A DNA stretch of 64,000 nucleotides from Caballeronia glathei (GTDB lineage Bacteria; Pseudomonadota; Gammaproteobacteria; Burkholderiales; Burkholderiaceae). This document shows, in pieces, positions 22,792-32,805 of the stretch. Location of the stretch: contig NZ_JFHC01000008.1 of assembly GCF_000698595.1 (NCBI RefSeq), positions 91,009 through 155,008 of the forward strand, read 5' to 3'. Numbering within the stretch: position 1 is the first letter of the stretch; the number at the start of each line of letters is the position of its first letter. A program made the position numbers and the translations under genes. The notes beneath the pieces were generated by a model that did not search any database, was not told the DNA's origin, and saw only the letters and a list, made by a program, of their open reading frames with translations.

Positions 22792-23896
22792 ATGGAAGCG
22801 GAACGTCTCAATTCGATCGAGAGCCTTCTCTCCGACCTGCGTCGCCGCGCAGGCGAGCTACGGGGGTATCTTTGACTACGACGCCAAGGCCGCGCGTCTA
22901 GCCGAAGTCAACAAGGAACTCGAAGACCCGAACGTCTGGAACGACTCCAAGAACGCGCAAGCGCTTGGCCGGGAAAAGAAGCTGCTCGACGGCGTCGTCA
23001 CGACCGTCGCTGCGCTCGACGCCGACCTGCGTGATGCGCAGGAGCTGTTCGAAATGGCGCACGAGGAAAACGACGAGGACACCCTCGTCTCGTGCGAAAC
23101 CGACGCGGCCGCGCTCGAAAAGCGCGTCGCAGACATGGAGTTTCGCCGGATGTTCTCAAATCCGGCCGACCCGAACAACTGCTTCATCGACATCCAGGCG
23201 GGCGCGGGCGGCACGGAAGCGTGCGACTGGGCGTCGATGCTGCTGCGCCAGTACCTGCGCTATTGCGAGCGCAAGGGCTTCAAGACCGAAGTGCTGGAAG
23301 AATCCGAAGGCGACGTCGCCGGCATCAAGAGCGCGACGATCAAGGTGGAAGGCGAATACGCGTACGGCTACCTGCGCACCGAAACCGGCATTCACCGGCT
23401 CGTGCGCAAGTCGCCGTTCGATTCGTCGGGCGGACGGCACACGTCGTTCTCGTCGGTGTTCGTGTACCCCGAGATCGACGACTCGATCGAAATCGAGATC
23501 AATCCGGCCGATATCCGCACCGACACCTACCGCGCATCCGGCGCGGGCGGCCAGCACATCAACAAGACGGACTCCGCCGTGCGCCTCACGCACGCGCCCA
23601 CCGGCATCGTCGTGCAGTGCCAGAACGACCGCTCGCAGCACCGCAACCGCGCGGAAGCGATGCAGATGCTCAAGGCGCGCCTCTACGAGTTCGAAATGCG
23701 CAAGCGGCAGGCCGAACAGGACAAGCTGGAGTCGAGCAAGACCGATGTGGGCTGGGGTCACCAGATCCGCTCCTACGTGCTCGACCAGAGCCGCGTGAAG
23801 GACCTGCGCACCAGCGTGGAAATGAGCAATACGCGCGCCGTGCTCGACGGCGACCTCGACGACTTCATCAGCGCCAGCCTGAAACAGGGTGTGTAA
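22792..23896 (+). CDS. prfB: Peptide chain release factor 2 (programmed +1 frameshift)
   Basis: Release factor 2, which reads UGA and UAA. The ATG at 22792 opens a 27-codon frame ending in TGA at 22873. Skipping one base there continues in the +1 frame (GAC TAC GAC GCC) to 23896, giving 367 residues, the normal RF2 length. The catalytic GGQ loop is present ([16 protein letters not shown]). The N terminus [19 protein letters not shown] is intact only if the frameshift occurs. This is the well-known autoregulation: low RF2 favours frameshifting at its own UGA. lysS follows, as in E. coli. Confidence 0.97.
22862..22876 (+). promoter_or_regulatory. RF2 programmed frameshift site
   Basis: A Shine-Dalgarno-like GGGGG run, then TAT, the slippery CTT codon and TGA followed by C, in the spacing known from E. 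coli prfB (SD-like element, three-base gap, CUU UGA C). It directs a +1 shift at codon 27. Confidence 0.95.
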
Positions 23897-24044
23897 GCGC
23901 GAGCGGCGCGGCCTCGAAAGCCGCGCCGCGTCGCTTTCAGGTGGCGCCGCTCAAGGTGGCACCATTTTCCGGCGCGACCGGCGCGCACCAGGCCCGGCGC
24001 CCCGCGAGAACCGCATTCCCGATCGAATCCAAAGCCAAACCATC

Positions 24045-25571
24045 ATGACCGAACCGACCCAGACGAGTGCCGCTCCCGAACTGGAAGAGAACCAGATCGT
24101 CGCCGAACGCCGCGAGAAGCTGCGTGCGCTGCGCGAGCAAGGCATCGCCTATCCGAACGACTTTCGCCCGACCCATCAGGCCGCGCCGCTGCAATCCGAG
24201 TACGCCGGCGCCGACAAGGAAACGCTCGAAGCGAATCCGCTGCAGGTGGCGCTCGCCGGCCGGATGATGCTCAAGCGCGTGATGGGCAAGGCGAGTTTCG
24301 CGACGGTTCAGGACGGCAGCGGCCAGATCCAGTTCTTCATCACGCCCGCGGACGTGGGCGCCGAAGTCTACGACGCCTTCAAGAAGTGGGACCTCGGCGA
24401 TATCGTCGCGGCGAAGGGCGTGCTCTTTCGCACCAACAAGGGCGAGCTGTCGGTGCGCTGTACCGAGCTGCGGCTCCTCTCGAAGGCGCTGCGCCCGCTG
24501 CCGGACAAGTTCCATGGCCTCGCCGACCAGGAAATGCGCTATCGCCAGCGCTACGTCGACCTGATCGTGACGCCCGAGGCGCGCGAGACGTTCATCGCGC
24601 GCACGAAGGCGTTCGCGTCGATTCGCAGCTTCATGGCAAAGGCCAACTTCATGGAAGTCGAGACGCCGATGCTGCACCCGATTCCGGGCGGCGCGGCAGC
24701 CAAGCCCTTCGTCACGCATCACAACGCGCTCGACATGCAGATGTTCCTGCGCATCGCGCCCGAGCTGTATCTGAAGCGGCTGATCGTCGGCGGCTTCGAG
24801 CGTGTGTTCGAAATCAACCGGAATTTCCGCAACGAGGGCGTCTCGCCGCGCCACAATCCGGAATTCACGATGATGGAGTTCTACGCCGCGTACACGGATT
24901 ACCAGTGGCTCATGGACTTCACCGAGCAGCTGATCCGCCAGGCCGCCATCGACGCGCGCGGCACCGCGGCGATCACCTACCAGGGGCGCGAACTCGATCT
25001 CGGCAAGCCGTTCGACCGCCTGACGATCAGCCAGGCGATCCTGAAATACGCGCCGCAATATACGCACGAGCAGCTCGCCGACGCCGCGTTCCTGCGCACC
25101 GAACTGAAGAAATTCGGCGTGGACACGACGCAACCGGCGTTTCTCAACGCGGGCGTCGGCGCGCTGCAACTCGCGCTCTTCGAGGAAACGGCCGAATCGC
25201 AACTGTGGAATCCGACGTTCATCATCGATTACCCGATCGAGGTGTCGCCGCTCGCGCGGGCATCGGACACCGTGGAAGGCATCACCGAGCGCTTCGAGCT
25301 TTTCATTACCGGGCGCGAGATCGCGAACGGCTTCTCGGAACTGAACGATCCGGAAGACCAGGCCGCGCGCTTCCAGAAGCAAGTCGACCAGAAGGACGCC
25401 GGCGACGAGGAAGCGATGTACTACGACGCCGACTACATCCGCGCGCTGGAACACGGCATGCCTCCGACGGGCGGCTGCGGCATCGGCATCGACCGGCTGG
25501 TCATGCTGCTCACCGACAGCCCGAGCATCCGCGACGTCATCCTGTTCCCGCATCTGCGCCGCGAGGACTGA
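24045..25571 (+). CDS. lysS: Lysyl-tRNA synthetase (class II)
   Basis: A 508-residue class II LysRS charging tRNA-Lys. The N-terminal OB-fold anticodon-binding domain lies at about 60-170. The catalytic core has motif 1 around [20 protein letters not shown], motif 2 ([10 protein letters not shown] followed by [14 protein letters not shown]) and motif 3 ([15 protein letters not shown]). The start at 24045 ([20 protein letters not shown]) matches the family; an upstream extension would be low-complexity. It follows prfB by 148 bp and ends at a clear terminator. Confidence 0.97.
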   Translation: MTEPTQTSAAPELEENQIVAERREKLRALREQGIAYPNDFRPTHQAAPLQSEYAGADKETLEANPLQVALAGRMMLKRVMGKASFATVQDGSGQIQFFITPADVGAEVYDAFKKWDLGDIVAAKGVLFRTNKGELSVRCTELRLLSKALRPLPDKFHGLADQEMRYRQRYVDLIVTPEARETFIARTKAFASIRSFMAKANFMEVETPMLHPIPGGAAAKPFVTHHNALDMQMFLRIAPELYLKRLIVGGFERVFEINRNFRNEGVSPRHNPEFTMMEFYAAYTDYQWLMDFTEQLIRQAAIDARGTAAITYQGRELDLGKPFDRLTISQAILKYAPQYTHEQLADAAFLRTELKKFGVDTTQPAFLNAGVGALQLALFEETAESQLWNPTFIIDYPIEVSPLARASDTVEGITERFELFITGREIANGFSELNDPEDQAARFQKQVDQKDAGDEEAMYYDADYIRALEHGMPPTGGCGIGIDRLVMLLTDSPSIRDVILFPHLRRED

Positions 25572-25598
25572 GGCGGCGCAGGTTGGGTCATGTGGCGG

Positions 25599-25633
25599 AA
25601 AAAAGCGCGTTCGGATCCGGACGCGCTTTTTTT
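25599..25633 (+). terminator. Rho-independent terminator after lysS
   Basis: Stem AAGCGCGT (25603-25610) with ACGCGCTT (25621-25628) around TCGGATCCGG, preceded by A-rich sequence and followed by T7. Confidence 0.9.
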
Positions 25634-25887
25634 CGTCCTTAAGTTTGTAACCACCGGTAAGTCCCTGGCGCACCGCTCGCCGCGCTCCCCTGCCGAAGCA
25701 TGAATAAACCGGCCTGGCATCCGTTGTGCTTGAATCATGATTGCGCGGGACGCCGATCTTCGTTACAAATTGAAATGCCTGCGGGATCGTTTTCCCGGAA
25801 ACTACGTCTCACATAGGTTCGGGAGCATATTCAACGACATGTTCAACAGTATGGCGCTGACATCTGCCCCCGGGACGGAGGTTAAAA

Positions 25888-26673
25888 ATGGACAACCGTA
25901 ACGACAAGCTGGCTGCACCGAATTCCCCGGGCGTGAACGATGCGCACGCGCGTCGCCTGCATCCGCTCATTGCAACGGCGGCAGGCGCCGTGATCGTCGC
26001 GAGCCTCGCTGCGACGGCCGCGCTCACGGGCCTATTTCCGAAGGCATCGAGCAGCCTCTCGCAGAACGGCCAGACGCAGTCGGCGCAGGTGACGCCGCAA
26101 CCCGCGCCGGGCGCCGCGCAGGCGGCCGCGGCCCAGCAGCAGGCCGCTGAACAGCAGGCAGCGCAACAGGCTGCCGAACAGGCCGCCCAACAGCAAGCGG
26201 CACAACAGGCGGCGGCCCAGCAGGCGGCGGCGCAGCAAGCCGCGCAACAGCAGGTGGCCCAGCAAGCCGCGCAGCAGCAGGCGGCGCAGCAGGCTCAGCA
26301 ACCTGCCCGCCAGCCCTCCTACGCGCAGAAGCCCGCCTACTGCTCGACCTGCGGCACGGTCGAGGCAATCACGGCGGTGCGCCATGAAGGCCAGGGCACG
26401 GGTATCGGCGCGGTCGGCGGCGCGGTGGCGGGCGGTGTCGTCGGCAACCAGTTCGGCAGCGGCAACGGCCGCACCGCGATGACGCTGCTCGGCGCGCTCG
26501 GCGGCGGGCTCGCCGGGAACTCGGTGGAAAAGCATGTTCGCAGCGAAACCGACTATTCCGTGCGCGTGCGCATGGAAAGCGGCAAGACACGTGTTTTCAC
26601 GTATCGCCAGCCGCCGCCGTTCCAGCAGGGCCAGCACGTGCGCGTGCAGAACGGCACGCTGGTGGCAGGCTGA
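25888..26673 (+). CDS. Glycine-zipper envelope protein with an Ala/Gln-rich linker
   Basis: A 261-residue envelope protein. One membrane segment (about 27-48, LIATAAGAVIVASLAATAAL) anchors it. Residues 70-140 are a repetitive Ala/Gln linker (QQAAEQQAAQQ type). After a CSTCG motif comes a glycine-zipper 2TM domain (GTGIGAVGGAVAGGVVGNQF and LLGALGGGLAGNSVEK), then a basic domain (RVRMESGKTRVFTYRQPPP) as in SlyB/PcP-type proteins. Strong GGACGGAGG ribosome-binding site. The family is linked to envelope integrity and stress, but the exact role is unknown. Isolated gene, with terminators on both sides. Confidence 0.85.
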   Translation: MDNRNDKLAAPNSPGVNDAHARRLHPLIATAAGAVIVASLAATAALTGLFPKASSSLSQNGQTQSAQVTPQPAPGAAQAAAAQQQAAEQQAAQQAAEQAAQQQAAQQAAAQQAAAQQAAQQQVAQQAAQQQAAQQAQQPARQPSYAQKPAYCSTCGTVEAITAVRHEGQGTGIGAVGGAVAGGVVGNQFGSGNGRTAMTLLGALGGGLAGNSVEKHVRSETDYSVRVRMESGKTRVFTYRQPPPFQQGQHVRVQNGTLVAG

Positions 26674-26707
26674 TCGGGCTCATCGATACCCTTTCGCCAG
26701 GCTGAAA

Positions 26708-26745
26708 CGCAAAACGGCGATTCCTTCCGGAATCGCCGTTTTGCG
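26708..26745. terminator. Bidirectional rho-independent terminator
   Basis: A 17-bp perfect stem (CGCAAAACGGCGATTCC / GGAATCGCCGTTTTGCG) with a TTCC loop separates the plus-strand glycine-zipper gene from the minus-strand isc operon. The A4/T4 stretches sit within the stem. Confidence 0.85.
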
Positions 26746-26779
26746 TTGTGCGGCGCCGCAGGAGCGGGCGCGCGCCGGA

Positions 26780-26977
26780 TCAGTAATCCGCGTCTTCGAT
26801 CCACGCGGCCTGAATCGCCTCGAGGATCTTCTCGTTCGACTTCGACGGGTCGTCGTCGAACCCTTCCAGTTCCATGACCCAGCGATGCAGGTCCGTGAAA
26901 CGCACATATTGGGGGTCCACGCCCTGATGCGCGTCGGTCAGGGCCATCGCGATGTCCTGCGTGTCTGTCCACTTCAT
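26780..26977 (-). CDS. iscX: Fe-S cluster assembly protein IscX
   Basis: A 65-residue acidic IscX (YfhJ): KWTDTQDIAMALTDAHQGVD at the N terminus, then VRFTDLHRWVMELEGFDDDP and a C-terminal IQAAWIEDADY. In E. coli IscX binds IscS and iron and tunes cluster assembly. The start at 26977 is set by family length and by AGGAG upstream. It is the last gene of the isc operon, 13 bp after fdx. Confidence 0.95.
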   Translation of the reverse strand: MKWTDTQDIAMALTDAHQGVDPQYVRFTDLHRWVMELEGFDDDPSKSNEKILEAIQAAWIEDADY

Positions 26978-26990
26978 GAGCGAACTCCTG

Positions 26991-27332
26991 TCAGTGATTT
27001 TCCTTCGCGTGATTGATGGAGTACCGCGGAATCTCGACGACCAGATCTTCCTCGGCAGGCACCATCGCCTGACATGATAACCGCGATGTCGGCTCGAGCC
27101 CCCAGGCCTTGTCGAGCAGATCGTCCTCATCTTCCTCGGACGGTTCCAGCGCGTTGAAACCCTCCCGGATGATCACGTGACACGTCGTGCACGCACACGA
27201 TTTTTCGCACGCGTGCTCGATCTCGATGCCGTGATCGAGCAGATTGTCGCAGATGCTCTTGCTCAGGTCGGCGTCGATCACGGCGCCGTCCGGACACAGT
27301 TCCACATGAGGCAGTACAACGATTTGAGGCAT
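26991..27332 (-). CDS. fdx: ISC-type [2Fe-2S] ferredoxin
   Basis: A 113-residue adrenodoxin-type ferredoxin that donates electrons for cluster assembly. The ligand pattern is complete: Cys42, Cys48 and Cys51 in HACEKSCACTTCH, and Cys87 in RLSCQAMV. The start MPQIVVLPHVELCPDG at 27332 fits the family and avoids an 11-residue extension. It lies between hscA and iscX in the isc operon. Confidence 0.96.
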   Translation of the reverse strand: MPQIVVLPHVELCPDGAVIDADLSKSICDNLLDHGIEIEHACEKSCACTTCHVIIREGFNALEPSEEDEDDLLDKAWGLEPTSRLSCQAMVPAEEDLVVEIPRYSINHAKENH

Positions 27333-27384
27333 GAGTGCTTCCGTAAATTCGTAATCGATCAGCAACGGCGATTCAGCGGGCCAT

Positions 27385-29250
27385 TCAGACGTCGTCGAGC
27401 TTGCGGCCCGCCAGCGCGCGGCGAATGCTCTTGTTCATCCGGCGCGCGGCGAATTCGTCCGTGGCGGCGGACAGCGCCTTGGTCGCGGTTTCGATCGCGT
27501 CGTGATCGTCCTTCGTCGTGACGGCCGCGAGTTCGCCGACGAGCGCGTCGATCTGTACACGCTCGTCGTCGTCGAGCAGCTCGGCGTCGGCTTCGAGTGC
27601 CGCCTGCGTCGCCTCGACGAGCCGCTGCGCATCCACCTGCGCCTCGCGCAGCGCGCGGGCGCGCATGTCGGTCTCGGCCGTCCTGAAACTTTCCTCCAGC
27701 ATGCGGGCGACGTCGTCGTCGGCGAGGCCGTACGACGGCTTAACCACCACCGACGCCTCCACGCCCGATTCCTGCTCACGCGCGAACACCGACAGCAGGC
27801 CGTCGGCGTCCACCTGATACGTCACGCGGATGCGCGCGGCGCCCGCCGCCATCGGCGGGATGCCGCGCAGCTCGAAGCGCGCGAGCGACCGGCAGTCGGA
27901 GACGAGCTCGCGCTCGCCCTGCACGACGTGGATCGCCATCGCCGTCTGGCCGTCCTTGAACGTCGTGAAATCCTGCGCGCGCGCAATCGGAATGGTCGAG
28001 TTGCGCGGGACGATCTTTTCCGTGAGGCCACCCATCGTCTCGACACCGAGCGAGAGCGGAATCACGTCGAGCAGCAGCCAGTCGTCGCCGTCGCCGCGGC
28101 GGTTGCCGGCGAGCAGATCGGCCTGGATCGCGGCGCCGAGCGCGACGACCTGATCCGGGTCGAGATTCGTGAGCGGCGGCTGGCCGAAATAGCCTTCGAC
28201 GGCGCGCCGGATCACCGGCATACGCGTCGCGCCGCCGACCAGCACGACGCCCTTGATATCCGCGGGCGCGACCTTCGCGTCGCGCAGCGCCTTTCTCGTC
28301 GGCACGAGCGTGCGGGCGACGAGCGCCTCGGCAAGCGTCGCAAACTGCGCTTCGGTGATGGCGACATCGATGCGCTGGCCGCTCGAGAGCGTCGCCTCGA
28401 CGCGCGTTTGCGGCACGTCCGAAAGCGCCTCTTTCGCCGAGCGCACGCGATCGAGGAGCAGCCGCACGTCCTCGGGCGTGCCCACCTCGACGCCCGCCTG
28501 GGCGACCACGTGCCGGTACAGCGCGTGGTCGAAGTCGTCGCCGCCGAGCGCCGAATCGCCGCCCGCCGCGAGCACCTCGAACACGCCTTTCGTGAGCTTC
28601 AGGATCGACAGATCGAACGTGCCGCCGCCGAGGTCATACACCGCGTACAGGCCCTCCGACGCATTGTCGAGCCCGTAGGCGATCGCCGCCGCGGTCGGCT
28701 CGTTGAGCAGGCGCAGCACGTTCAGGCCGGCGAGGCGCGCGGCGTCCTTCGTCGCCTGCCGCTGGGCCTCGTCGAAGTAGGCCGGCACCGTGATCACCGC
28801 GCCGACGAGATCGTCGCCGAGCGTGTCTTCCGCGCGATAGCGCAGCGTCGCGAGAATCTCCGCCGACACTTCGACCGGGCTCTTCACGCCGTCGACGGTC
28901 CGGATCTGCACCATGCCGGGCGCGTCGATGAAGTCGTACGGCGCGTTTTCGGCGCCTTCCACCTCGCTCTTGCCGCGGCCCATGAAGCGCTTCACCGAGA
29001 CGATCGTGTTGCGCGGATCGAGCGCCGCTTCGTCCTTCGCGATGCGCCCGATGCGGCGTCCGCCCTTTTCCAGATAGCGCACGACGGACGGCAGCAGCAC
29101 GTGGCCGTCCTCGTCGGGCAGCACTTCGGGCACGCTGTTGCGCACGGCGGCCACGAGCGAATTGGTCGTGCCGAGATCGATGCCGATCGCGACGCGCCGC
29201 TGATGCGGCGCCGGCGCCATGCCGGGTTCGGAGATTTGCAGTAAAGCCAT
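27385..29250 (-). CDS. hscA: Fe-S assembly Hsp70 chaperone HscA
   Basis: A 621-residue specialised Hsp70 that releases clusters from IscU using ATP. ATPase motifs: [27 protein letters not shown], and [13 protein letters not shown]. The substrate-binding domain starts near residue 390 and binds the LPPVK motif of IscU, which is present in this operon's iscU. The start [10 protein letters not shown] at 29250 is preferred to a long low-complexity extension upstream. hscB is 68 bp upstream. Confidence 0.97.
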   Translation of the reverse strand: MALLQISEPGMAPAPHQRRVAIGIDLGTTNSLVAAVRNSVPEVLPDEDGHVLLPSVVRYLEKGGRRIGRIAKDEAALDPRNTIVSVKRFMGRGKSEVEGAENAPYDFIDAPGMVQIRTVDGVKSPVEVSAEILATLRYRAEDTLGDDLVGAVITVPAYFDEAQRQATKDAARLAGLNVLRLLNEPTAAAIAYGLDNASEGLYAVYDLGGGTFDLSILKLTKGVFEVLAAGGDSALGGDDFDHALYRHVVAQAGVEVGTPEDVRLLLDRVRSAKEALSDVPQTRVEATLSSGQRIDVAITEAQFATLAEALVARTLVPTRKALRDAKVAPADIKGVVLVGGATRMPVIRRAVEGYFGQPPLTNLDPDQVVALGAAIQADLLAGNRRGDGDDWLLLDVIPLSLGVETMGGLTEKIVPRNSTIPIARAQDFTTFKDGQTAMAIHVVQGERELVSDCRSLARFELRGIPPMAAGAARIRVTYQVDADGLLSVFAREQESGVEASVVVKPSYGLADDDVARMLEESFRTAETDMRARALREAQVDAQRLVEATQAALEADAELLDDDERVQIDALVGELAAVTTKDDHDAIETATKALSAATDEFAARRMNKSIRRALAGRKLDDV

Positions 29251-29318
29251 CGTTGATCTATTGGGGGTTGGGTTCGGCGCGGGCCTTCGGAACGACGCTT
29301 CTCGTCGTGCCTGCGTCC

Positions 29319-29849
29319 TCAAGCGTGTTCGAGCTTCTCGATCTGCGTGCCGATCTCGCTTGCCACGCGCTCGATGAACATCAGCTGGCGCACGGCTTCG
29401 CCCGCGGCCTGATCCGAATGGCTGTCGAGCAGCGCCGCGAGCTTGTCGAAGCGCACGCGTTCTTCGCCGCGCAACTCGTCGAGCAGCGCCTCGAGCGCGC
29501 CGAGATTCTTCGCGGCCGCCGCATCCTCGATCGTTTCGCGCCATTCCATCTGCTGCATGAGGAACGCGGGCTCCATCGCGGTGTTGTTTTCCGCGCCGAC
29601 GTCCACGCCGCGCAGCGACAGCATGTAGCGCGCGCGCTTGAGCGGATCGCGCAGCGTCTGGTACGCCTCGTTCGTGCGCGTCGCCCACTGCATCGCGATG
29701 CGCCGCTGCGCGTCGCCTGCCGCGGCGAAGCGGTCCGGATGCACTTGCGCCTGCACCGTGCGATAGGCGTCGTCGAGCGCGCTGCTATCGACGGCGTAGG
29801 CCGGCGGCAGGTTGAACAGGTCGAAGTGACTGTCGGAAAGCGTTGCCAT
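29319..29849 (-). CDS. hscB: Fe-S assembly J-domain co-chaperone HscB
   Basis: A 176-residue J-protein. The N-terminal J domain has [15 protein letters not shown] and the HPDRF motif that stimulates HscA. The C-terminal three-helix bundle (about 85-176) binds IscU. The start at 29849 (MATLSDSHF) matches homologues. Same strand and order as in the E. coli isc operon. Confidence 0.95.
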   Translation of the reverse strand: MATLSDSHFDLFNLPPAYAVDSSALDDAYRTVQAQVHPDRFAAAGDAQRRIAMQWATRTNEAYQTLRDPLKRARYMLSLRGVDVGAENNTAMEPAFLMQQMEWRETIEDAAAAKNLGALEALLDELRGEERVRFDKLAALLDSHSDQAAGEAVRQLMFIERVASEIGTQIEKLEHA

Positions 29850-29935
29850 AGGTGATGAGGTGAAGCCCAAGCGAAACCAAGACCACGAAAGAAAAAGGCG
29901 GCACGCGCCGCCTCTGCCGGCCGGTACTCCCGGCT

Positions 29936-30259
29936 TTATACGCGAAAGGACTCGCCGCAGCCGCACTCGTCCTTCGCGTTCGGGTTGTTGAAGCGAAAAC
30001 CTTCGTTCAACCCTTCCCGTGCGAAGTCGAGCTCGGTGCCGTCGAGATAGGCGAGGCTCTTCGGATCGATGATGATCTTCACCCCGGCCGACTCGAACAC
30101 CTGGTCTTCAGGCGCGAGTTCGTCGACATACTCGAGCTTGTACGCGAGGCCCGAGCACCCCGTCGTGCGCACGCCGAGACGCAGCCCGACGCCCTTGCCG
30201 CGTCGCGCCAGATACTTCTGCACGTGCTGTGCTGCCTTATCCGTCAACGTGATTGCCAT
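29936..30259 (-). CDS. iscA: A-type Fe-S carrier protein IscA
   Basis: A 107-residue A-type carrier with the three conserved cysteines: Cys35 (TTGCSGLAY) and Cys99/Cys101 (ECGCGESF). It passes clusters to apo-proteins. The start [14 protein letters not shown] at 30259 matches IscA length; an upstream extension is not supported. Third structural gene after iscS and iscU. Confidence 0.96.
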   Translation of the reverse strand: MAITLTDKAAQHVQKYLARRGKGVGLRLGVRTTGCSGLAYKLEYVDELAPEDQVFESAGVKIIIDPKSLAYLDGTELDFAREGLNEGFRFNNPNAKDECGCGESFRV

Positions 30260-30400
30260 AATCTCTCGTTCTCGCAGCCGCTCGTCCGCCGGGATCGGTG
30301 CTTCCCCGGCCGGTCGCATGCTGCGGCCTTGCCTGAATCGAAAATCAGGGGCGCGCTTTCATCGGATCAACGCGCCCGCGTCCACTTTCGCGGCTGCTTC

Positions 30401-30829
30401 TTACGCCGCGTGCTGCTTCGCCTCGACGGGTGCCGCTTCGGGCGATGCCGCGCCGTGACGCTGCTTGTAGTCGGCGACCGCTGCCTTGATCGCGTCTTCC
30501 GCGAGGATCGAGCAGTGGATCTTCACCGGCGGCAGCGCGAGTTCCTCGGCGATCTGCGTGTTCTTGATCGTCAGCGCCTGGTCGAGCGTCTTGCCCTTCA
30601 CCCATTCCGTCACGAGCGAGCTGGAGGCGATCGCCGAACCGCAGCCGTAGGTCTTGAATTTCGCGTCCTCGATGATGCCGTCCGCGCCCACGCGAATCTG
30701 CAGCTTCATCACGTCGCCGCACGCCGGCGCGCCGACCATGCCGGTGCCGACCGTGTCGTCGTCCTTGCCGAACGAGCCGACATTGCGCGGGTTTTCGTAG
30801 TGGTCCAGAACCTTGTCGCTGTATGCCAT
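30401..30829 (-). CDS. iscU: Fe-S cluster scaffold protein IscU
   Basis: A 142-residue scaffold. Cluster ligands Cys37 (GAPACGD), Cys63 (YGCGSA) and Cys106 are intact, with Asp39 and His105. The HscA recognition motif LPPVK is at residues 99-103. It has about 14 extra Ala/Pro/Glu-rich residues at the C terminus compared with E. coli IscU (128 aa). It lies 38 bp after iscS. Confidence 0.97.
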   Translation of the reverse strand: MAYSDKVLDHYENPRNVGSFGKDDDTVGTGMVGAPACGDVMKLQIRVGADGIIEDAKFKTYGCGSAIASSSLVTEWVKGKTLDQALTIKNTQIAEELALPPVKIHCSILAEDAIKAAVADYKQRHGAASPEAAPVEAKQHAA

Positions 30830-30867
30830 GATTCAAACTCCTTTCGTATTCGTGTGTCCGGGGGCGC

Positions 30868-32091
30868 TCAGTGCGCGGCCCACTGGATGGTCGAGATGTC
30901 GATGCCGTCCTTGTGCATTTCCCAGAGCGGCGACAAATCGCGCAGCTTCGCGATCTTGCTCTTCAGGAGATTGATCACGTAGTCGACGTCCTGCTCGGTC
31001 GTGAAGCGCCCCACCGTGAAGCGGATCGAGCTGTGCGCGAGTTCGTCGTTGCGCCCGAGCGCGCGCAGCACATACGAGGGCTCGAGCGACGCCGACGTGC
31101 ACGCCGACCCCGACGACACCGCCACGTCCTTCACCGCCATGATCAGCGACTCGCCTTCGACGAAGTTGAAGCTGATGTTCAGGTTGTGCGGCACGCGGCG
31201 CTCCATGTCGCCGTTCACATACACTTCCTCGATATCCGAGAGTCCCTTCAGCAGCCGGTCGCGCAGCATGCGGATGCGCTCGTTCTCCGTTGCCATTTCC
31301 TCGCGGGCAATGCGAAACGCCTCGCCCATCCCGACGATCTGGTGCGTCGCGAGCGTGCCCGAGCGCATGCCGCGCTCGTGGCCGCCGCCGTGCATCTGCG
31401 CTTCGATGCGCACGCGCGGCTTCCTGCGCACATACAGCGCGCCGATGCCCTTCGGGCCATACGTCTTGTGCGCCGAGAACGACATCAGGTCGACCTTGAG
31501 CTTGTCCAGGTCAATGCCGATCTTGCCCGTGGCCTGCGCCGCGTCCACGTGGAAAATGATGCCCTTCGGGCGCGTGATCTCGCCGATCGCGGCGATATCC
31601 TGAATCACGCCGATCTCGTTGTTCACGCTCATCACCGACACGAGCACCGTGTCCGGGCGGATCGCCGCCTTGAGCTTGTCGAGATCGACGAGGCCGTCGT
31701 CCTGCACGTCCAGATACGTGACTTCGAAGCCTTCGCGCTCGAGTTCGCGCATGGTGTCGAGCACGGCCTTGTGCTCGGTCTTCACCGTGATGAGGTGCTT
31801 GCCCTTGCTCTTGTAGAAGTGCGCCGCGCCCTTGATGGCGAGGTTGTTCGATTCCGTTGCACCCGACGTCCAGATGATTTCGCGCGGATCGCAGTTCACC
31901 AGCGCCGCGACGTTCTCGCGCGCTTCCTCGACCGCACGCTCCGCATCCCAGCCGTACTGGTGGCTGCGTGACGCGGGATTGCCGAACTGCTCGCGCAGAT
32001 ACGGAATCATCTTGTCCACCACACGCGGATCGACCGGCGTCGTCGCGCTGTAGTCCATGTAAATGGGCAGGTGGGGAATATCGTGGTTCAT
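30868..32091 (-). CDS. iscS: Cysteine desulfurase IscS
   Basis: A 407-residue PLP-dependent cysteine desulfurase that supplies persulfide sulfur for clusters and thiolated tRNAs. The PLP lysine lies in [10 protein letters not shown] and the catalytic cysteine loop is [16 protein letters not shown]. The N terminus [15 protein letters not shown] is standard. It is the first structural gene after iscR, with a 78 bp gap. Confidence 0.97.
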   Translation of the reverse strand: MNHDIPHLPIYMDYSATTPVDPRVVDKMIPYLREQFGNPASRSHQYGWDAERAVEEARENVAALVNCDPREIIWTSGATESNNLAIKGAAHFYKSKGKHLITVKTEHKAVLDTMRELEREGFEVTYLDVQDDGLVDLDKLKAAIRPDTVLVSVMSVNNEIGVIQDIAAIGEITRPKGIIFHVDAAQATGKIGIDLDKLKVDLMSFSAHKTYGPKGIGALYVRRKPRVRIEAQMHGGGHERGMRSGTLATHQIVGMGEAFRIAREEMATENERIRMLRDRLLKGLSDIEEVYVNGDMERRVPHNLNISFNFVEGESLIMAVKDVAVSSGSACTSASLEPSYVLRALGRNDELAHSSIRFTVGRFTTEQDVDYVINLLKSKIAKLRDLSPLWEMHKDGIDISTIQWAAH

Positions 32092-32169
32092 CAGTCGCTC
32101 CGGATAAATCGGTCAAATGGCGTTGCCGCCGGCACTTCGGGCACTTCGCGCATGAAGGCGCGCCAGCGC

Positions 32170-32697
32170 TCAGCCCGCCAGGTTGAAAACGGAATTGGGC
32201 CCTTTCGGCACGACGCGCGCGGCTTCCACCGCCGCCGTCTCGGTGCGCCGGTCGCGCAGAATCGCCGACGAACCTTCGCGCGCACGCTGCTGGTCGACGA
32301 GATCCTTCAGCGACACGGAATCGAGATACTCGACCATCTTCTGGTTGAGCGTCGCCCAGAGTTCATGCGTCATGCAATGGCCGTCGTGCTGCTTCGTGCC
32401 TTCGCACGTGCCCTTGCCGCCGCACTGGGTGGCGTCGATCGGCTCGTCGACCGCGATGATGATGTCCGCGACCGTAACGTTCTCCGCGCGGCGCGCGAGG
32501 TTGTAGCCGCCGCCCGGCCCGCGGACCGATTCGACGATCTCGTGGCGCCTGAGCTTGCCGAACAACTGCTCGAGGTAGGAAAGCGAGATGCGCTGGCGCT
32601 GGCTGATACCGGCCAGCGTCACCGGGCCCTGCTCCTGGCGCAATGCCAGGTCGATCATCGCCGTGACGGCGAACCGGCCTTTCGTGGTGAGTCTCAT
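32170..32697 (-). CDS. iscR: Fe-S-sensing transcriptional regulator IscR
   Basis: A 175-residue Rrf2-family regulator that binds a [2Fe-2S] cluster and represses isc when Fe-S supply is sufficient. The winged helix-turn-helix is at about 1-70 (MRLTTKGRFAVTAMIDLA). Cluster ligands are Cys92 and Cys98 (QCGGKGTCEG), then Cys108 and His111 (HCMTH). The loop between Cys98 and the third Cys is four residues longer than in E. coli (C98-x9-C108 instead of C98-x5-C104). It is first in the isc operon, behind two IscR type 1 sites. Confidence 0.96.
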   Translation of the reverse strand: MRLTTKGRFAVTAMIDLALRQEQGPVTLAGISQRQRISLSYLEQLFGKLRRHEIVESVRGPGGGYNLARRAENVTVADIIIAVDEPIDATQCGGKGTCEGTKQHDGHCMTHELWATLNQKMVEYLDSVSLKDLVDQQRAREGSSAILRDRRTETAAVEAARVVPKGPNSVFNLAG

Positions 32698-32713
32698 AAT
32701 TGGGGCACCGCTA

Positions 32714-32738
32714 ATACTTGATGATTTTCGTCCAGTAT
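32714..32738 (-). promoter_or_regulatory. IscR type 1 binding site, start-proximal
   Basis: On the minus strand this 25-bp site reads ATACTGGAC at its left end and TCAAGTAT at its right, a partial match to the E. coli type 1 motif (ATASYYGACT...RRSTAT). It covers the -10 element and the region downstream of it. It begins 17 bp before the iscR start codon. Confidence 0.65.
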
Positions 32739-32761
32739 AAATAGCCTACGGATTTAGTCAA
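32734..32761 (-). promoter_or_regulatory. iscR promoter
   Basis: Minus-strand -35 TTGACT (32756-32761) and -10 TATACT (32734-32739), spacer 16 bp. Both hexamers lie inside IscR type 1 sites, which explains autorepression. Confidence 0.8.
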
Positions 32762-32765
32762 GTAT
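32741..32765 (-). promoter_or_regulatory. IscR type 1 binding site, promoter-distal
   Basis: On the minus strand this reads ATACTTGACTAAAT followed by CCGTAGGCTAT. It fits the type 1 consensus at all but about two of 25 positions. It contains the -35 TTGACT. Two bp separate it from the second site, matching the paired-site arrangement of the E. coli iscR promoter. Confidence 0.8.
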
Positions 32766-32805
32766 GCAGGACGGAAATCTATAGGAATTTACTTAAGCGC
32801 CCGCC

